From Rubrivivax sp. (lineage in GTDB: Bacteria > Pseudomonadota > Gammaproteobacteria > Burkholderiales > Burkholderiaceae_C): a DNA stretch of 64,000 nucleotides. A model generated the notes under the pieces. That model was given only the letters and a program-made list of their open reading frames with translations, searched no databases and was not told the origin of the DNA. The stretch is from the NCBI GenBank assembly GCA_019635315.1, contig JAHBZT010000006.1, positions 124,001-188,000 of the forward strand, given 5' to 3'. Positions within the stretch are counted from its first letter, which is position 1, and each line of letters starts with the position of its first letter. Made by a program: the position numbers and the translations under genes. Of this stretch, positions 17,021-25,546 are shown in pieces.

Positions 17021-17647
17021 TCAGCAACCGCCGACCAGCCACGTGTCGCGCCAGGGGCCGCCGGGGTCCAGTTGCGACGTGCGCGTGCGCGTGAGCAGCA
17101 CGCAGCCGCGGCCGCTGCGCAGGCGCACGCGGTTGGCGTCCAGCCGTTCCTCGACGATGCGCTCGTCGCCGCCCAGCGCCGCTGCGATGGTGGCTTCCAG
17201 TGTGCGCTGCCCGCGGGCCAGCCGCGGGTCGTCCAGCGCGGGGTGGCGGGCCCGCCAGGGCGCCGACGCGCCGAGCGGCAGCGTCAGGTCCAGCGGTGGC
17301 GGCGCCCGGGACGGCGCGATCGTGGACGGCGGTGACGGTGCCCCTGCGACCGCATCGGCCGGCGCCGGCAGCGTGATCGGCTGCGGCTCGCGTGCCGGGG
17401 GCACGGGTGCGACGGCGGCTTGGCGCCGCGCCGGCGCCGGGCGCGCCGGCACCGTCCGCGTGGCCGCTGGCGGCGCAGCGGGCGCTGGTTCGGCAGGCGG
17501 CAGCAGCCACACCAGCGGCGGCTGCGCCGGCAGGGCGGGCGGCGGTTCCGGCCGCGGCACCGGCAGCAGCAGCGCCAGCAGCGCGTGCAGCGCCAGCACC
17601 AGGGTGGCGCCGGCGGCCATGCGACGGCGGGCGCGCGGGAGACGCAT
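17021..17647 (-). CDS. Hypothetical membrane-anchored Pro/Ala-rich protein
   Basis: A 208-residue protein of unknown function. The N-terminus MRLPRARRRMAAGATLVLALHALLALLLPVP is a basic stretch followed by one membrane helix. Residues about 35-115 are a proline- and alanine-rich spacer, as in TonB-like or periplasm-spanning proteins. The C-terminal 80 residues (RGQRTLEATIAAALGGDERIVEERLDANRVRLRSGRGCVLLTR) look folded, probably in the periplasm. It is convergent with the synthetase gene and divergent from the MurA-like gene. No family was recognised. Confidence 0.65.
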   Translation of the reverse strand: MRLPRARRRMAAGATLVLALHALLALLLPVPRPEPPPALPAQPPLVWLLPPAEPAPAAPPAATRTVPARPAPARRQAAVAPVPPAREPQPITLPAPADAVAGAPSPPSTIAPSRAPPPLDLTLPLGASAPWRARHPALDDPRLARGQRTLEATIAAALGGDERIVEERLDANRVRLRSGRGCVLLTRTRTSQLDPGGPWRDTWLVGGC

Positions 17648-17762
17648 CGGCGGCGAGCATAAGCGGCCGCAGCGGGCGCGACGGGCCCGGCCGCCGGCCA
17701 AGGCGCGGGCGCTGCGCCGAACGGCGACAATCGGTGCCGGCCGCTACCAACGCCTTCCAGCC

Positions 17763-19064
17763 ATGTCGCACCTCATCGTCCACGGCGGCACGCCGCTCGC
17801 GGGCCGCATCGTCCCCTCGGCGAACAAGAACGCCGTGCTGCCCATCCTGTGCGCGACGCTGCTGACCAGCGAACCGGTGCGCCTGGTCGGCATCCCGGAG
17901 ATCACCGACGTCAGGAAGATCCTGGAGATCTTCCGCACGCTGGGCAGCGACGTGCAGGTCGACTTCGCCACCGGCGTGCTGGACCTGCACCACCGCGACA
18001 CGCGCTTCGACCCCGCCCGGCACCACCTGCCCGAGGAGATGCGCAGCTCCATCATGCTGGTGCCGCCGCTGCTGGCGCGCTTCGGCGTCGCGCGCATCGA
18101 GAACGACGTCAAGGGCTGCACGCTGGGCGTGCGCGAGATCGACCCGCATGTCGAGGTCATGGAGCGCTTCGGCTGCACCGTGGAACGCAGCGCCGGCGCG
18201 CTGATCGTGCGTGCCGACGGCGGCCTGAAGGCCAACCACCACTGGCTGGACTACGCCAGCGTCACGACGACCGAGAATTTCGTGCTGTGCGCGGCGCTGG
18301 CCAGCGGCACGAGCACGCTGATGAATGCCGCCAGCGAGCCGCACGTGCAGGAGTTCTGCGCCTTCATGACGCAGCTGGGCGCGCACATCGAGGGCCTGGG
18401 CACCTCGCGGCTGACGGTGCACGGCGTGCAGCGCCTGCGCGGCGGCGAATTCCGCTTCACCGAGGACTTCCACGAGGCGACGACCTTCCTGGCGCTGGGC
18501 GCCATCACCGGCGGCGACATCGTCGTCAAGAACTCGGCGCCCGAGCAGTTTCCGCTGATCGACCGCACTTTCGCGAAATTCGGCGTGCAGATCGTGCACG
18601 AGGGCGGCTTCAGCCGCGCCGTCGTCGACGGCCCGCTGCGCGTGAAGGAGCCGTTCACGCGCAACATCCTGCAGAAGGTCGAGGCCGCGCCCTGGCCCTA
18701 CCTGCCGGTGGACCTGCTGCCCATCTTCGTCGCGCTGGGCGTGCGCGCCGAGGGCAGCACGATGTTCTGGAACAAGGTCTACGACGGCGCGATGGGCTGG
18801 ACCAGCGAGCTGTCCAAGTTCGGCGCCCATGCCTTCATGGCCGACCCGCACCGCATCGTCACCTTCGGCGGCAAGCCGCTGGCGGCGGCCGAGGTCGAGA
18901 GCCCGTACATCATCCGCGTCGCGATCGCGCTGCTGATGGTGGCGGCCAGCATCCCCGGGCGCAGCGTGATCCGCAACGCGGCGCCGGTGAAGCGTGCGCA
19001 CCCGCGCTTCGCCGAGAACATCCGCGCCCTGGGCGCGCAGATCGAGTGGGTCGAGGGTGACTGA
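17763..19064 (+). CDS. MurA-family enolpyruvyl transferase (divergent paralogue)
   Basis: A 433-residue EPSP/MurA-fold protein. MurA transfers enolpyruvate to UDP-GlcNAc, the first committed step of peptidoglycan synthesis. The N-terminal lysine-asparagine motif (SANKNAVLPILCATLL), EEMRSSIMLVPPLLARFG and the cysteine loop KGCTLGVREIDPHVEVMERFG align with MurA, and the catalytic Cys is kept. Other conserved MurA segments differ: the RIETGT motif is replaced by FHEATT, and the C-terminal NRF and LRAS motifs by KVYDGAMGW and IIRVAIALL. It may be a second MurA with altered specificity rather than the housekeeping copy. The next gene overlaps its end. Confidence 0.8.
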   Translation: MSHLIVHGGTPLAGRIVPSANKNAVLPILCATLLTSEPVRLVGIPEITDVRKILEIFRTLGSDVQVDFATGVLDLHHRDTRFDPARHHLPEEMRSSIMLVPPLLARFGVARIENDVKGCTLGVREIDPHVEVMERFGCTVERSAGALIVRADGGLKANHHWLDYASVTTTENFVLCAALASGTSTLMNAASEPHVQEFCAFMTQLGAHIEGLGTSRLTVHGVQRLRGGEFRFTEDFHEATTFLALGAITGGDIVVKNSAPEQFPLIDRTFAKFGVQIVHEGGFSRAVVDGPLRVKEPFTRNILQKVEAAPWPYLPVDLLPIFVALGVRAEGSTMFWNKVYDGAMGWTSELSKFGAHAFMADPHRIVTFGGKPLAAAEVESPYIIRVAIALLMVAASIPGRSVIRNAAPVKRAHPRFAENIRALGAQIEWVEGD

Positions 19065-19731
19065 GCGCAGCGCGCGCGTGGCGGTCGTCGCCGCCGACCG
19101 GCCGCAGACCGTCGGCGAGGAGATCGCCAACAGCCTGAGCCACGGGCTGGGCCTGCTGCTGGCGCTGGCCTCGCTGCCCGTCCTGGTCTGGCAGGCCGAC
19201 CGCCTGGGCGGCGCGGCCGACATCGTGGCCGCCAGCATCTTCGCGTCGACGATGATCGTGCTCTACGGCGTCTCGACGCTGTACCACGCGCTGCCGCAGG
19301 GCGCCGCCAAGCACTGGCTGCAGCGGCTGGACCATGCCGCGATCTACCTCTTCATCGCCGGCAGCTACACGCCGTTCACGCTGGGCGTGCTGGGCGGGCC
19401 CTGGGGCTGGAGCCTGTTCGGCGTCGTCTGGGCGGCAGCGGCCTTCGGGGTGACGGTCAAGCTGCTGAACCGGCTGCGCCATCCCTGGCTGTCGACCGGC
19501 CTGTACGTGGCGATGGGCTGGGTCGCGCTGGTCGCCGCGCCGCTGCTGGTGGATCGCCTGCCGGCCGCCGGCCTGGCCTGGCTGGTCGCCGGCGGCCTGA
19601 GCTATACGCTGGGCGCTGCCGTCTTCCTGCTCGACAACCGCGTGCGCTACGCGCATGCGGTGTGGCACCTGTTCGTGCTCGCCGGCACGCTGTGCCATGT
19701 CGTCGCCGCGCTGCTGTACGCGCACGGCTGA
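19057..19731 (+). CDS. Hemolysin III/TrhA (YqfA, PAQR-type) membrane protein
   Basis: A 224-residue protein with about seven membrane helices. Signatures of the PAQR-related hemolysin III family are EEIANSLSHGLGLLLALASLPVLV, STLYHALPQG, LDHAAIYLFIAGSYTPFTLGVL and the late HAVWHLFVLAGTLCHVVA, whose histidines with those of STLYH form the putative metal site. Members affect membrane energetics; the exact activity is unsettled. The GTG start at 19057 overlaps the MurA-like stop by eight bases, so the two are translationally coupled. Confidence 0.88.
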   Translation: MTERSARVAVVAADRPQTVGEEIANSLSHGLGLLLALASLPVLVWQADRLGGAADIVAASIFASTMIVLYGVSTLYHALPQGAAKHWLQRLDHAAIYLFIAGSYTPFTLGVLGGPWGWSLFGVVWAAAAFGVTVKLLNRLRHPWLSTGLYVAMGWVALVAAPLLVDRLPAAGLAWLVAGGLSYTLGAAVFLLDNRVRYAHAVWHLFVLAGTLCHVVAALLYAHG

Positions 19732-19750
19732 AGCGCACCCACCCGGGCCG

Positions 19751-20245
19751 ATGGCGAAGAAGGACCGCCACGTCAGCGAGACGCCGGCCACCGCGTGGCT
19801 GCGTGCGCAGGGGGTGGACTTCAGCGAGCACCCCTACGACTACGTCGAGCATGGCGGCACCGCCGAGAGCGCGCGCCAGCTCGGCGTGCCCGAGCATGCG
19901 GTCGTCAAGACGCTGGTCATGCAGGACGAGCGTGCGCAGCCGCTGGTGGTGCTGATGCACGGCGACCGCCAGGTCAGCACCAAGAACTTGGCGCGCGAGA
20001 TCGGCGCCAAGGGCGTCGAGCCCTGCAAGCCGGACGTGGCCCAACGCCACAGCGGCTACCTGGTCGGCGGCACCTCGCCGTTCGGGCTGCGCAAGGCGAT
20101 GCCGGTCTATGTCGAGGCCTCGGTGCTGGAGCTGCCGCGCATCTGGATCAACGGCGGCCGGCGCGGCTTCCTGGTCGGGCTGGCACCGGCGGTGCTGACG
20201 GGGCCGCTCGGCGCCCGGGCGGTGCGCTGCGCGATCGCCGGTTGA
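19751..20245 (+). CDS. ybaK: YbaK/EbsC-family Cys-tRNA(Pro) deacylase
   Basis: A 164-residue trans-editing enzyme that removes cysteine mischarged on tRNA-Pro. The YbaK pattern is clear: VEHGGTAESARQLGVPEHAVVKTLVMQDE, then STKNLAREIGAKGVEPCKPD, then GYLVGGTSPFGLRKAMPVYVEASV, containing the conserved lysine and the GGxSPFG loop. Length is typical of the free-standing deacylase. It follows the TrhA gene by 19 bases. Confidence 0.92.
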   Translation: MAKKDRHVSETPATAWLRAQGVDFSEHPYDYVEHGGTAESARQLGVPEHAVVKTLVMQDERAQPLVVLMHGDRQVSTKNLAREIGAKGVEPCKPDVAQRHSGYLVGGTSPFGLRKAMPVYVEASVLELPRIWINGGRRGFLVGLAPAVLTGPLGARAVRCAIAG

Positions 20246-20474
20246 TCCCGCCCGCTCGACCGCGGTCGGCCCCGCTCGGGCCGGACACGGGTAGGCCTGC
20301 GCTGCCATGGCGCCCGCACTTGACCAGCGTCACTCGCCGGCGTGGCGCAAATCCGACGCCGGCGGTCATCGGCCTGTCACGGAACCGTCACAATCCCGCC
20401 CGCGCGGTCGGGACGGGGCGTGGGGCCCTGGGCAGGCGTGCGCACCAGGCCCTGGCCCCGACATTCACGGCACC

Positions 20475-22058
20475 GTGGAACTGCGCAGCATCGCCAAGAT
20501 CGACAAGGCCGCCCGGCGCGGGCGCAACGACTCGCTGCGCCTGGGCGTGGGCCTGATCTTCGTCGTGGCCATCATGCTGTGGACCTCGGCCACGCAGGGC
20601 CTGACCGGCCAGAACGCCGTGCTGCTGGTGGCCGCCGCGATGATCGGCGGCTACATGGCGATGAATATCGGCGCCAACGACGTCGCCAACAACGTCGGCC
20701 CGGCGGTCGGCGCGAAGGCGATCTCGATGGTCGGCGCGATCATGATCGCCGCGGTCTTCGAGGCCGCCGGCGCGCTGATCGCCGGCGGCGACGTGGTCGC
20801 GACGATCCAGAAGGGCATCATCCGCGCCGACGTCATCGACGGCACCGACCGCTTCGTCTGGCTGATGACGGCGGCGCTGCTGGCCGCTGCGCTGTGGCTC
20901 AACATCGCCACCGCGCTCGGCGCGCCGGTCTCGACCACCCATTCGATCATCGGCGCCGTGCTCGGCGCCGGGCTGGCCGCCGGCGGCGCGGCGGCGGCCA
21001 ACTGGGGCCAGCTCGGCGAGATCGCCGCCAGCTGGGTGGTCTCGCCGCTGCTGGGGGGCGGCATCGCGGCGGGCTTCCTGTACTGGATCAAGCGCGGCAT
21101 CACCTGGCAGGGCGACATGGTCGGCGCGGCGCGCGTGCAGGTGCCGCGGCTGATCGCGCTGATGGCCTTCGCCTTCGCGACCTACCTGGTGCTCAAGGGC
21201 CTGAGCCGGGTCTGGAAGGTCGGCTTCGGGCCGTCGCTGGCCATCGGCGCCGCCTGCGGGCTGCTGGCCTGGTGGCTGGCGCGCGCCTGGGTCGGCGCGC
21301 GCGCGGCCTCGCTGTTCAACACCAAGGCCAGCGTCAACACGCTGTTCACGCTGCCGCTGGTGTGCTCGGCGGCGCTGCTGAGCTTCGCGCATGGCGCCAA
21401 CGACGTCGCCAACGCGGTCGGCCCGCTGGCCGCGGTGGCCGAGGCGCTGAAGAGCGGCGAGGTCGGTGCGCGCGCGGCGATCCCGCTGTGGGTGATGGTG
21501 ATCGGCGCGGTCGGCATCTCGCTCGGGCTGCTGCTGTACGGGCCGCGGCTGATCCGCAAGGTCGGCAGCGAGATCACCGAGCTGGACCAGATGCGCGCCT
21601 TCTGCATCGCGATGTCGGCCGCGGTCACCGTGATCGTCGCCTCGCAGCTGGGGCTGCCGGTGAGCAGCACGCACATCGCGGTGGGCGGCGTCTTCGGCGT
21701 CGGCTTCCTGCGCGAGTGGCTCAAGCGCCGCCAGTCCGACGACCTGCAGACCATCCGCATGCACCACGGCGGCGAGGACCACGAGGTCGTCGAGCACTTC
21801 CTCGCCCGCTTCGAGGCCGCGACGCTGGAGCACAAGCGCGAGATGCTGCGCGAGCTCAAGCGCCAGGCCGCGGCGCGCAGCGGCCCGGTGCTGCTCAGCC
21901 GCTGGGAGCGCAAGCGGCTGAAGAAGGTCTACCGGCAGCAGCTCGTCAAGCGCTCCGAGCTGCTGAAGATCGCCGCCGCCTGGGTGATCACGGTGCCGGC
22001 CACCGCGCTGCTGGCGGCGCTGCTGTATTACGCGATCTTCGGGCTGGTCCGGTCCTGA
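20475..22058 (+). CDS. pit: Inorganic phosphate transporter (PiT family)
   Basis: A 527-residue membrane protein of the PiT family that imports phosphate with a cation. Both halves carry the signature: MNIGANDVANNVGPAVGAKAI (about residue 60) and SFAHGANDVANAVGPLAAVA (about residue 310), each followed by PVSTTHSIIGAVLG-type loops (the second is LPVSSTHIAVGGVFG). A long cytoplasmic C-terminal segment (EDHEVVEHFLARFEAATLEHKREMLRELKRQ) is charged, followed by one more membrane helix. The GTG at 20475 is the best available start, although no clear ribosome site precedes it. Confidence 0.92.
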   Translation: MELRSIAKIDKAARRGRNDSLRLGVGLIFVVAIMLWTSATQGLTGQNAVLLVAAAMIGGYMAMNIGANDVANNVGPAVGAKAISMVGAIMIAAVFEAAGALIAGGDVVATIQKGIIRADVIDGTDRFVWLMTAALLAAALWLNIATALGAPVSTTHSIIGAVLGAGLAAGGAAAANWGQLGEIAASWVVSPLLGGGIAAGFLYWIKRGITWQGDMVGAARVQVPRLIALMAFAFATYLVLKGLSRVWKVGFGPSLAIGAACGLLAWWLARAWVGARAASLFNTKASVNTLFTLPLVCSAALLSFAHGANDVANAVGPLAAVAEALKSGEVGARAAIPLWVMVIGAVGISLGLLLYGPRLIRKVGSEITELDQMRAFCIAMSAAVTVIVASQLGLPVSSTHIAVGGVFGVGFLREWLKRRQSDDLQTIRMHHGGEDHEVVEHFLARFEAATLEHKREMLRELKRQAAARSGPVLLSRWERKRLKKVYRQQLVKRSELLKIAAAWVITVPATALLAALLYYAIFGLVRS

Positions 22059-22187
22059 GCGTGCCCAGCGCCCGGTCGCGCCCGGCCCGGCTTCCGCGGG
22101 CGCTCCGAGGCGACCGGCCCGGCCGGCTCGCGACGCGATGGGCCCATCCGCGGCCGGGCAGGCCGGCGCCGTAAACTCGCCGCTGCC

Positions 22188-22895
22188 ATGAACGCCTCGG
22201 CCGACACCACGTCCTACCTGACCCTGCTGCTGGCGCTGCTGGCCGGCTACCTGGTCGGCTCGCTCTCGTTCGCGGTGATCGTCAGCCGCGTCATGGGGCT
22301 GGCCGATCCGCGCAGCTACGGCTCGAAGAATCCGGGCGCCACCAACGTGCTGCGTTCGGGCAACCGTGCGGCCGCGGTGCTGACGCTGGCCTTCGACGCG
22401 CTGAAGGGCTACGTGCCGGTGCTGGCGGTGCTGATCTGGGGACCGCGCTTCGGCCTCGGCGAGACGGCCGCGGCCTTCACCGGGCTGGCCGCCTTCGTCG
22501 GCCACCTGTGGCCGGTCTTCTTCCGCTTCCAGGGCGGCAAGGGCGTGGCCACCGCCGCCGGCGTGCTGATGGCGCTGAACCCCTGGCTGGGCGTGGCGAC
22601 GCTGGTGAGCTGGGTCCTCATCGCGGCCTTCTTCCGCTATTCGTCGCTGGCCTCGCTGGTGGCGGCGGCCTTCGCACCGTTCTACCAGGCGCTGATCTGG
22701 GGGGCGGAGCCGGCCATCGTGGCGATCATCGCGATGAGCCTGCTGCTGGTCTGGCGCCACGAGGGCAACATCCGCAAGCTGCTCGCCGGCACCGAGAGCC
22801 GGATCGGCCAGAAGGCCGGCGCCGCGCCGCCGCCGGCTGCGCCGCCGCGCGCGCCGCACCACCACGGCAAGACACGCCACAAGGGACACCACTGA
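22188..22895 (+). CDS. plsY: Glycerol-3-phosphate acyltransferase PlsY
   Basis: A 235-residue integral membrane enzyme that transfers an acyl group from acyl phosphate to glycerol 3-phosphate, the first step of phospholipid synthesis. The three PlsY motifs are present: YLVGSLSFAVIVSRVMG, SYGSKNPGATNVLRSGNR and GHLWPVFFRFQGGKGVATAAG. The C-terminus is longer than usual and histidine-rich (PHHHGKTRHKGHH). The stop overlaps the next start (TGATG). Confidence 0.95.
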   Translation: MNASADTTSYLTLLLALLAGYLVGSLSFAVIVSRVMGLADPRSYGSKNPGATNVLRSGNRAAAVLTLAFDALKGYVPVLAVLIWGPRFGLGETAAAFTGLAAFVGHLWPVFFRFQGGKGVATAAGVLMALNPWLGVATLVSWVLIAAFFRYSSLASLVAAAFAPFYQALIWGAEPAIVAIIAMSLLLVWRHEGNIRKLLAGTESRIGQKAGAAPPPAAPPRAPHHHGKTRHKGHH

Positions 22896-23239
22896 TGGTT
22901 CAACGCTTCGATGTCGGCAGCCGCCTGTCCGAGATGGCCGTGCACAACGGCGTGTGCTACCTGGCCGGCCAGGTGGCGGCCGACGCCAGCCAGGACATGG
23001 CCGGCCAGACGCGCCAGGTGCTGGCCGCGGTGGACGCGCTGCTGGCGCGCGCCGGCACCGACAAGTCGCGCATCCTGATGTGCCAGATCTTCGTCGCCGA
23101 CATGGCCGAGTTCGCGGCCATGAATGCGGTCTGGGACGCCTGGGTCAGCCCCGGGCACGCGCCGCCGCGCGCCACCGTGCAGGCCGCGCTGGCCAGGCCG
23201 GAGTGGCGCGTCGAGATCGTCGTCACTGCCGCGCTCTGA
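22895..23239 (+). CDS. RidA-family reactive-intermediate deaminase-like protein
   Basis: A 114-residue YjgF/YER057c/UK114 family protein. Recognisable parts are VGSRLSEMAVHNGVCYLAGQVA, MAGQTRQVLAAVDALLARAGTDKSRIL and the end PPRATVQAALARPEWRVEIVVTAAL with the conserved arginine of the active site. RidA proteins hydrolyse enamine/imine products of PLP enzymes. This one belongs to a divergent subgroup that starts MVQRFDVG. The ATG overlaps the plsY stop by one base, which suggests cotranslation. Confidence 0.88.
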   Translation: MVQRFDVGSRLSEMAVHNGVCYLAGQVAADASQDMAGQTRQVLAAVDALLARAGTDKSRILMCQIFVADMAEFAAMNAVWDAWVSPGHAPPRATVQAALARPEWRVEIVVTAAL

Positions 23240-23261
23240 CCGCGCCGCCGGACCGCCCGCG

Positions 23262-23630
23262 ATGAAGGCCTCCCCGCGCTCGCTGTGGACCGTGCTGGTG
23301 CTGGTGCTGGTGGTCGGCGCCGCCAGCCAGTGGTGGGCGCGGCGCCACGAGCAGCAGCTCGGGCGCGACGTCGCCGCGCGCGTGGCGCCCGGCGACATCC
23401 GCATGATCTCGTCGGAGACCTGCGCGATCTGCACGATGGCGCGCCAGTGGTTCACCGAGCACCGCATCGCCTTCGACGAATGCCTGGTCGAGCGCGACGA
23501 GCGTTGCCGGCGCGACTACGAGGCCTACGGCACGCCCGGCACGCCGGTGATCGTGGTGCGCGGGCAGCCGCAGGTCGGCTTCAGCCCGCAGCGGCTGCAG
23601 GCGACGCTGCAGCGCCAGGCCCGCGGCTGA
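23262..23630 (+). CDS. Membrane-anchored glutaredoxin-like protein
   Basis: A 122-residue protein. Residues 6-24 (SLWTVLVLVLVVGAASQWW) form one membrane anchor. The rest is a small thioredoxin fold with the redox motif CAIC in ISSETCAICTMARQWFTEHRIAFDECLVERDE and a cis-proline in GTPGTPVIVVRG, as in glutaredoxins and NrdH-like proteins. It probably faces the periplasm if the anchor is N-in. It follows the RidA gene in the same direction. Its redox partner is unknown. Confidence 0.82.
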   Translation: MKASPRSLWTVLVLVLVVGAASQWWARRHEQQLGRDVAARVAPGDIRMISSETCAICTMARQWFTEHRIAFDECLVERDERCRRDYEAYGTPGTPVIVVRGQPQVGFSPQRLQATLQRQARG

Positions 23631-23672
23631 GCGGCCGGGCGGTGCCGGCGGCGCGCCGCGCCCGGCGCCCGC

Positions 23673-24296
23673 CTACAGCCCCAGCCGCGCCGGGTCGCCG
23701 CGGCCGCTGCGCACCAGCAGCGCCTCGTCGCCGCTGAGGTCGATCACCGTCGTCGGCTGCATCGGGCAGGCGCCGGCGTCGACGACCGCCTGCAGCTGCT
23801 TCTGGAAGCGCTCGCGGATCTCCTGCGCGTCGTTCAGCGGCTCGCTCTCGCCGGGCGGGATCAGCGTCGTCGCCAGCAGCGGCTGGCCCAGCAGCGCCAG
23901 CAGCTCCTGCGTCACGACATGCGCCGGCACGCGCAGGCCTATCGTGCGCCGCGACGGATGCGAGACGCGCCGCGGCACCTCCTTGGTCGCTTCCAGGATG
24001 AAGGTGTAGGGACCCGGCGTGCCCAGCTTCAGCAGCCGGTACTGCCGGTTGTCGACGCGCGCATAGCTGGCCAGTTCGCTCAGGTCGCGGCACAGCAGCG
24101 TCAGGTGGTGCTTCTCGTCGACGCCGCGGATGCGGCGCAGCCGCTCGGCGGCGCCCTTGTCGTCGAGGTGGCAGACCAGCGCATAGCTGCTGTCGGTGGG
24201 TACCGCGGCGATGCCGCCGTCGTGCAGGATCTGCGCCGCCTGCTTCAGCAGGCGCGGCTGCGGGTTCTGCGGGTGGACCTCGAAGAGCTGCGACAC
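23673..24296 (-). CDS. Sua5/YciO/YrdC-family threonylcarbamoyl-AMP synthase-like protein
   Basis: A 207-residue protein of the Sua5/YciO/YrdC fold. Family features are AAVPTDSSYALVCHLDDKGAAERLRRIRGVDEKHHLTLLC, GTPGPYTFILEATKEVPRR and RRTIGLRVPAHVVTQELLALLGQPLLATTL. The basic pocket replaces the KRPxxKPL core by EKHHLTL, as in the YciO subgroup rather than TsaC. Some YciO enzymes make threonylcarbamoyl-AMP, so a tRNA role is likely but not proven. The GTG at 24296 is the only start in frame near the conserved region. Confidence 0.85.
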   Translation of the reverse strand: MSQLFEVHPQNPQPRLLKQAAQILHDGGIAAVPTDSSYALVCHLDDKGAAERLRRIRGVDEKHHLTLLCRDLSELASYARVDNRQYRLLKLGTPGPYTFILEATKEVPRRVSHPSRRTIGLRVPAHVVTQELLALLGQPLLATTLIPPGESEPLNDAQEIRERFQKQLQAVVDAGACPMQPTTVIDLSGDEALLVRSGRGDPARLGL

Positions 24297-24394
24297 GCCG
24301 CCATTGTCGGGCCTGCTGCTGCGGCCGCCGATCGCCGGTCCGCGGGGGCAGGCACCGGTGCTGCCGCGGCCCGGTCGCGCGGCGGGCCCGGCGG

Positions 24395-24766
24395 TCAGGG
24401 GCGGGGCGGCGGGCAGGGGCGCGGCGGCTGCGGCGCCGCGGCCGCGCCATGCGCCCGGCCGTGGGTCGCGGCCGCGGCGCCGCCATCGAGGCCGGCCCAC
24501 CAGCGGTCGTAGCACTGCACCAGCGGCTCGGCGTCGAAGGGCGCGGCCGCCTCGATCACGTGCAGCCCGCCGGCCGGCGCGCTGGCGGGCACGGCCAGCG
24601 CGCCGGCCAGCGTGACGGCGACCAGCGTGGCCGGCGGCAGCAGCGGGCGCAGCCCGTGCAGGCCGCGTCGCAGCAGGGCCGAGGTGCGGGTGACGGCACC
24701 TGGGACGGTGCGGCCGGTGCTGCGGGCAGCGGCGCGGCCGCCGAGGGCGCCCGTCGTGCGGCTCAT
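24395..24766 (-). CDS. Hypothetical membrane-anchored small protein
   Basis: A 123-residue protein without a recognised family. A basic N-terminal region (RRGLHGLRPLLPP) precedes a hydrophobic segment ATLVAVTLAGALAVPASAPAG that could be a membrane anchor or signal peptide. The rest, VIEAAAPFDAEPLVQCYDRWWAGLDG, has a WW pair and ends in a proline-rich tail. Its ATG overlaps the stop of the PhiG-like gene (ATGA), so the two are coupled and likely act together. Confidence 0.6.
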   Translation of the reverse strand: MSRTTGALGGRAAARSTGRTVPGAVTRTSALLRRGLHGLRPLLPPATLVAVTLAGALAVPASAPAGGLHVIEAAAPFDAEPLVQCYDRWWAGLDGGAAAATHGRAHGAAAAPQPPRPCPPPRP

Positions 24767-25506
24767 CGCGTCGCTCCCGCGGTGCCCAGGGCATCGGCGG
24801 CCGCGCCCGTCTCGGCGGCGTACAGGGCCGGCAGGAAGGCCTCGAACTGGCCGACCTGCTCGACGCTGTGGCGCACCCAGGCATGGCCCTGCGCGATGCC
24901 GAAGGCGAAGCGCCGGATCAGCGCATTCAGCGGCCGTGCCCAGCGGCCGGCGAAGCCGACCGTCAGGCGGCTGCGGCAGCGTGTGCCACCGGGCACGGTC
25001 TCGAAGCGGTGCTCGATCGCCGCCGCCGGCAGCCCGAGCCATCGCGGCCGGTGCACGAAGCCACCCTCGTCCAGGCGCACGATGGTGGTGTGCAGGTCCA
25101 CCACCCGGTCGGGGCGGCCGCCCAGCATCGCGGTCAGGTGGATCACCGCGCCCGCGCCGACCGTGCCATCGGGCCGGCGCCGCGCATAGCGCACCTGCAC
25201 GTGGTCCTGCGGGTGTGCGACGCGCCAGCGCGGCAGCCGGCGGCCGGCGTAGACCATGGGGCCCTCCAGGTGCGCGAACCACCACGCCAGCATGTGCGGC
25301 CCGACGCCGCGCAGCACGGCATGCTCGACCCAGCCGCGCAGGCGGCCGTCCGGCAGCACCTCGACGCCGCTGCGGGCGCCGTGCAGCGGCCTGGGCTGCC
25401 AGGGAATGGCGAGCGGGCGCCAGGCGCGCCCGTCGTCGTGCCGCGGGTCGGCGGCGCGTTCGTCGATGCCCAGGTCGAGCGGCGGCAGTTCGGCGGCGGT
25501 GTGCAT
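24763..25506 (-). CDS. PhiG-like (DAPG hydrolase fold) protein
   Basis: A 247-residue protein resembling the PhlG/DAPG-hydrolase domain family. The signature is VGPHMLAWWFAHLEGPMVYAGRRLPRWRVAHPQDHVQVRYARR, followed by an ELPPL-type N-terminus and EGGFVHRPRWLGLPAAAIEHRFETVPGGTRCRSRLTVGFAG. PhlG cleaves a carbon-carbon bond in 2,4-diacetylphloroglucinol; most relatives have unknown substrates. ATG 25506 (MHTAAELPP) is chosen over a longer, low-complexity start. It forms a three-gene unit with a small gene on each side. Confidence 0.72.
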   Translation of the reverse strand: MHTAAELPPLDLGIDERAADPRHDDGRAWRPLAIPWQPRPLHGARSGVEVLPDGRLRGWVEHAVLRGVGPHMLAWWFAHLEGPMVYAGRRLPRWRVAHPQDHVQVRYARRRPDGTVGAGAVIHLTAMLGGRPDRVVDLHTTIVRLDEGGFVHRPRWLGLPAAAIEHRFETVPGGTRCRSRLTVGFAGRWARPLNALIRRFAFGIAQGHAWVRHSVEQVGQFEAFLPALYAAETGAAADALGTAGATR

Positions 25507-25546
25507 GGCAGTGGCAGGTGGTCCGGGTCCGGCGGCGGCGGTGGGA

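Noticed and set aside
20307-20474. Longer start for the phosphate transporter at 20307
   Set aside because: The extra residues lack family similarity and run through a non-coding spacer; GTG at 20475 begins the conserved region.
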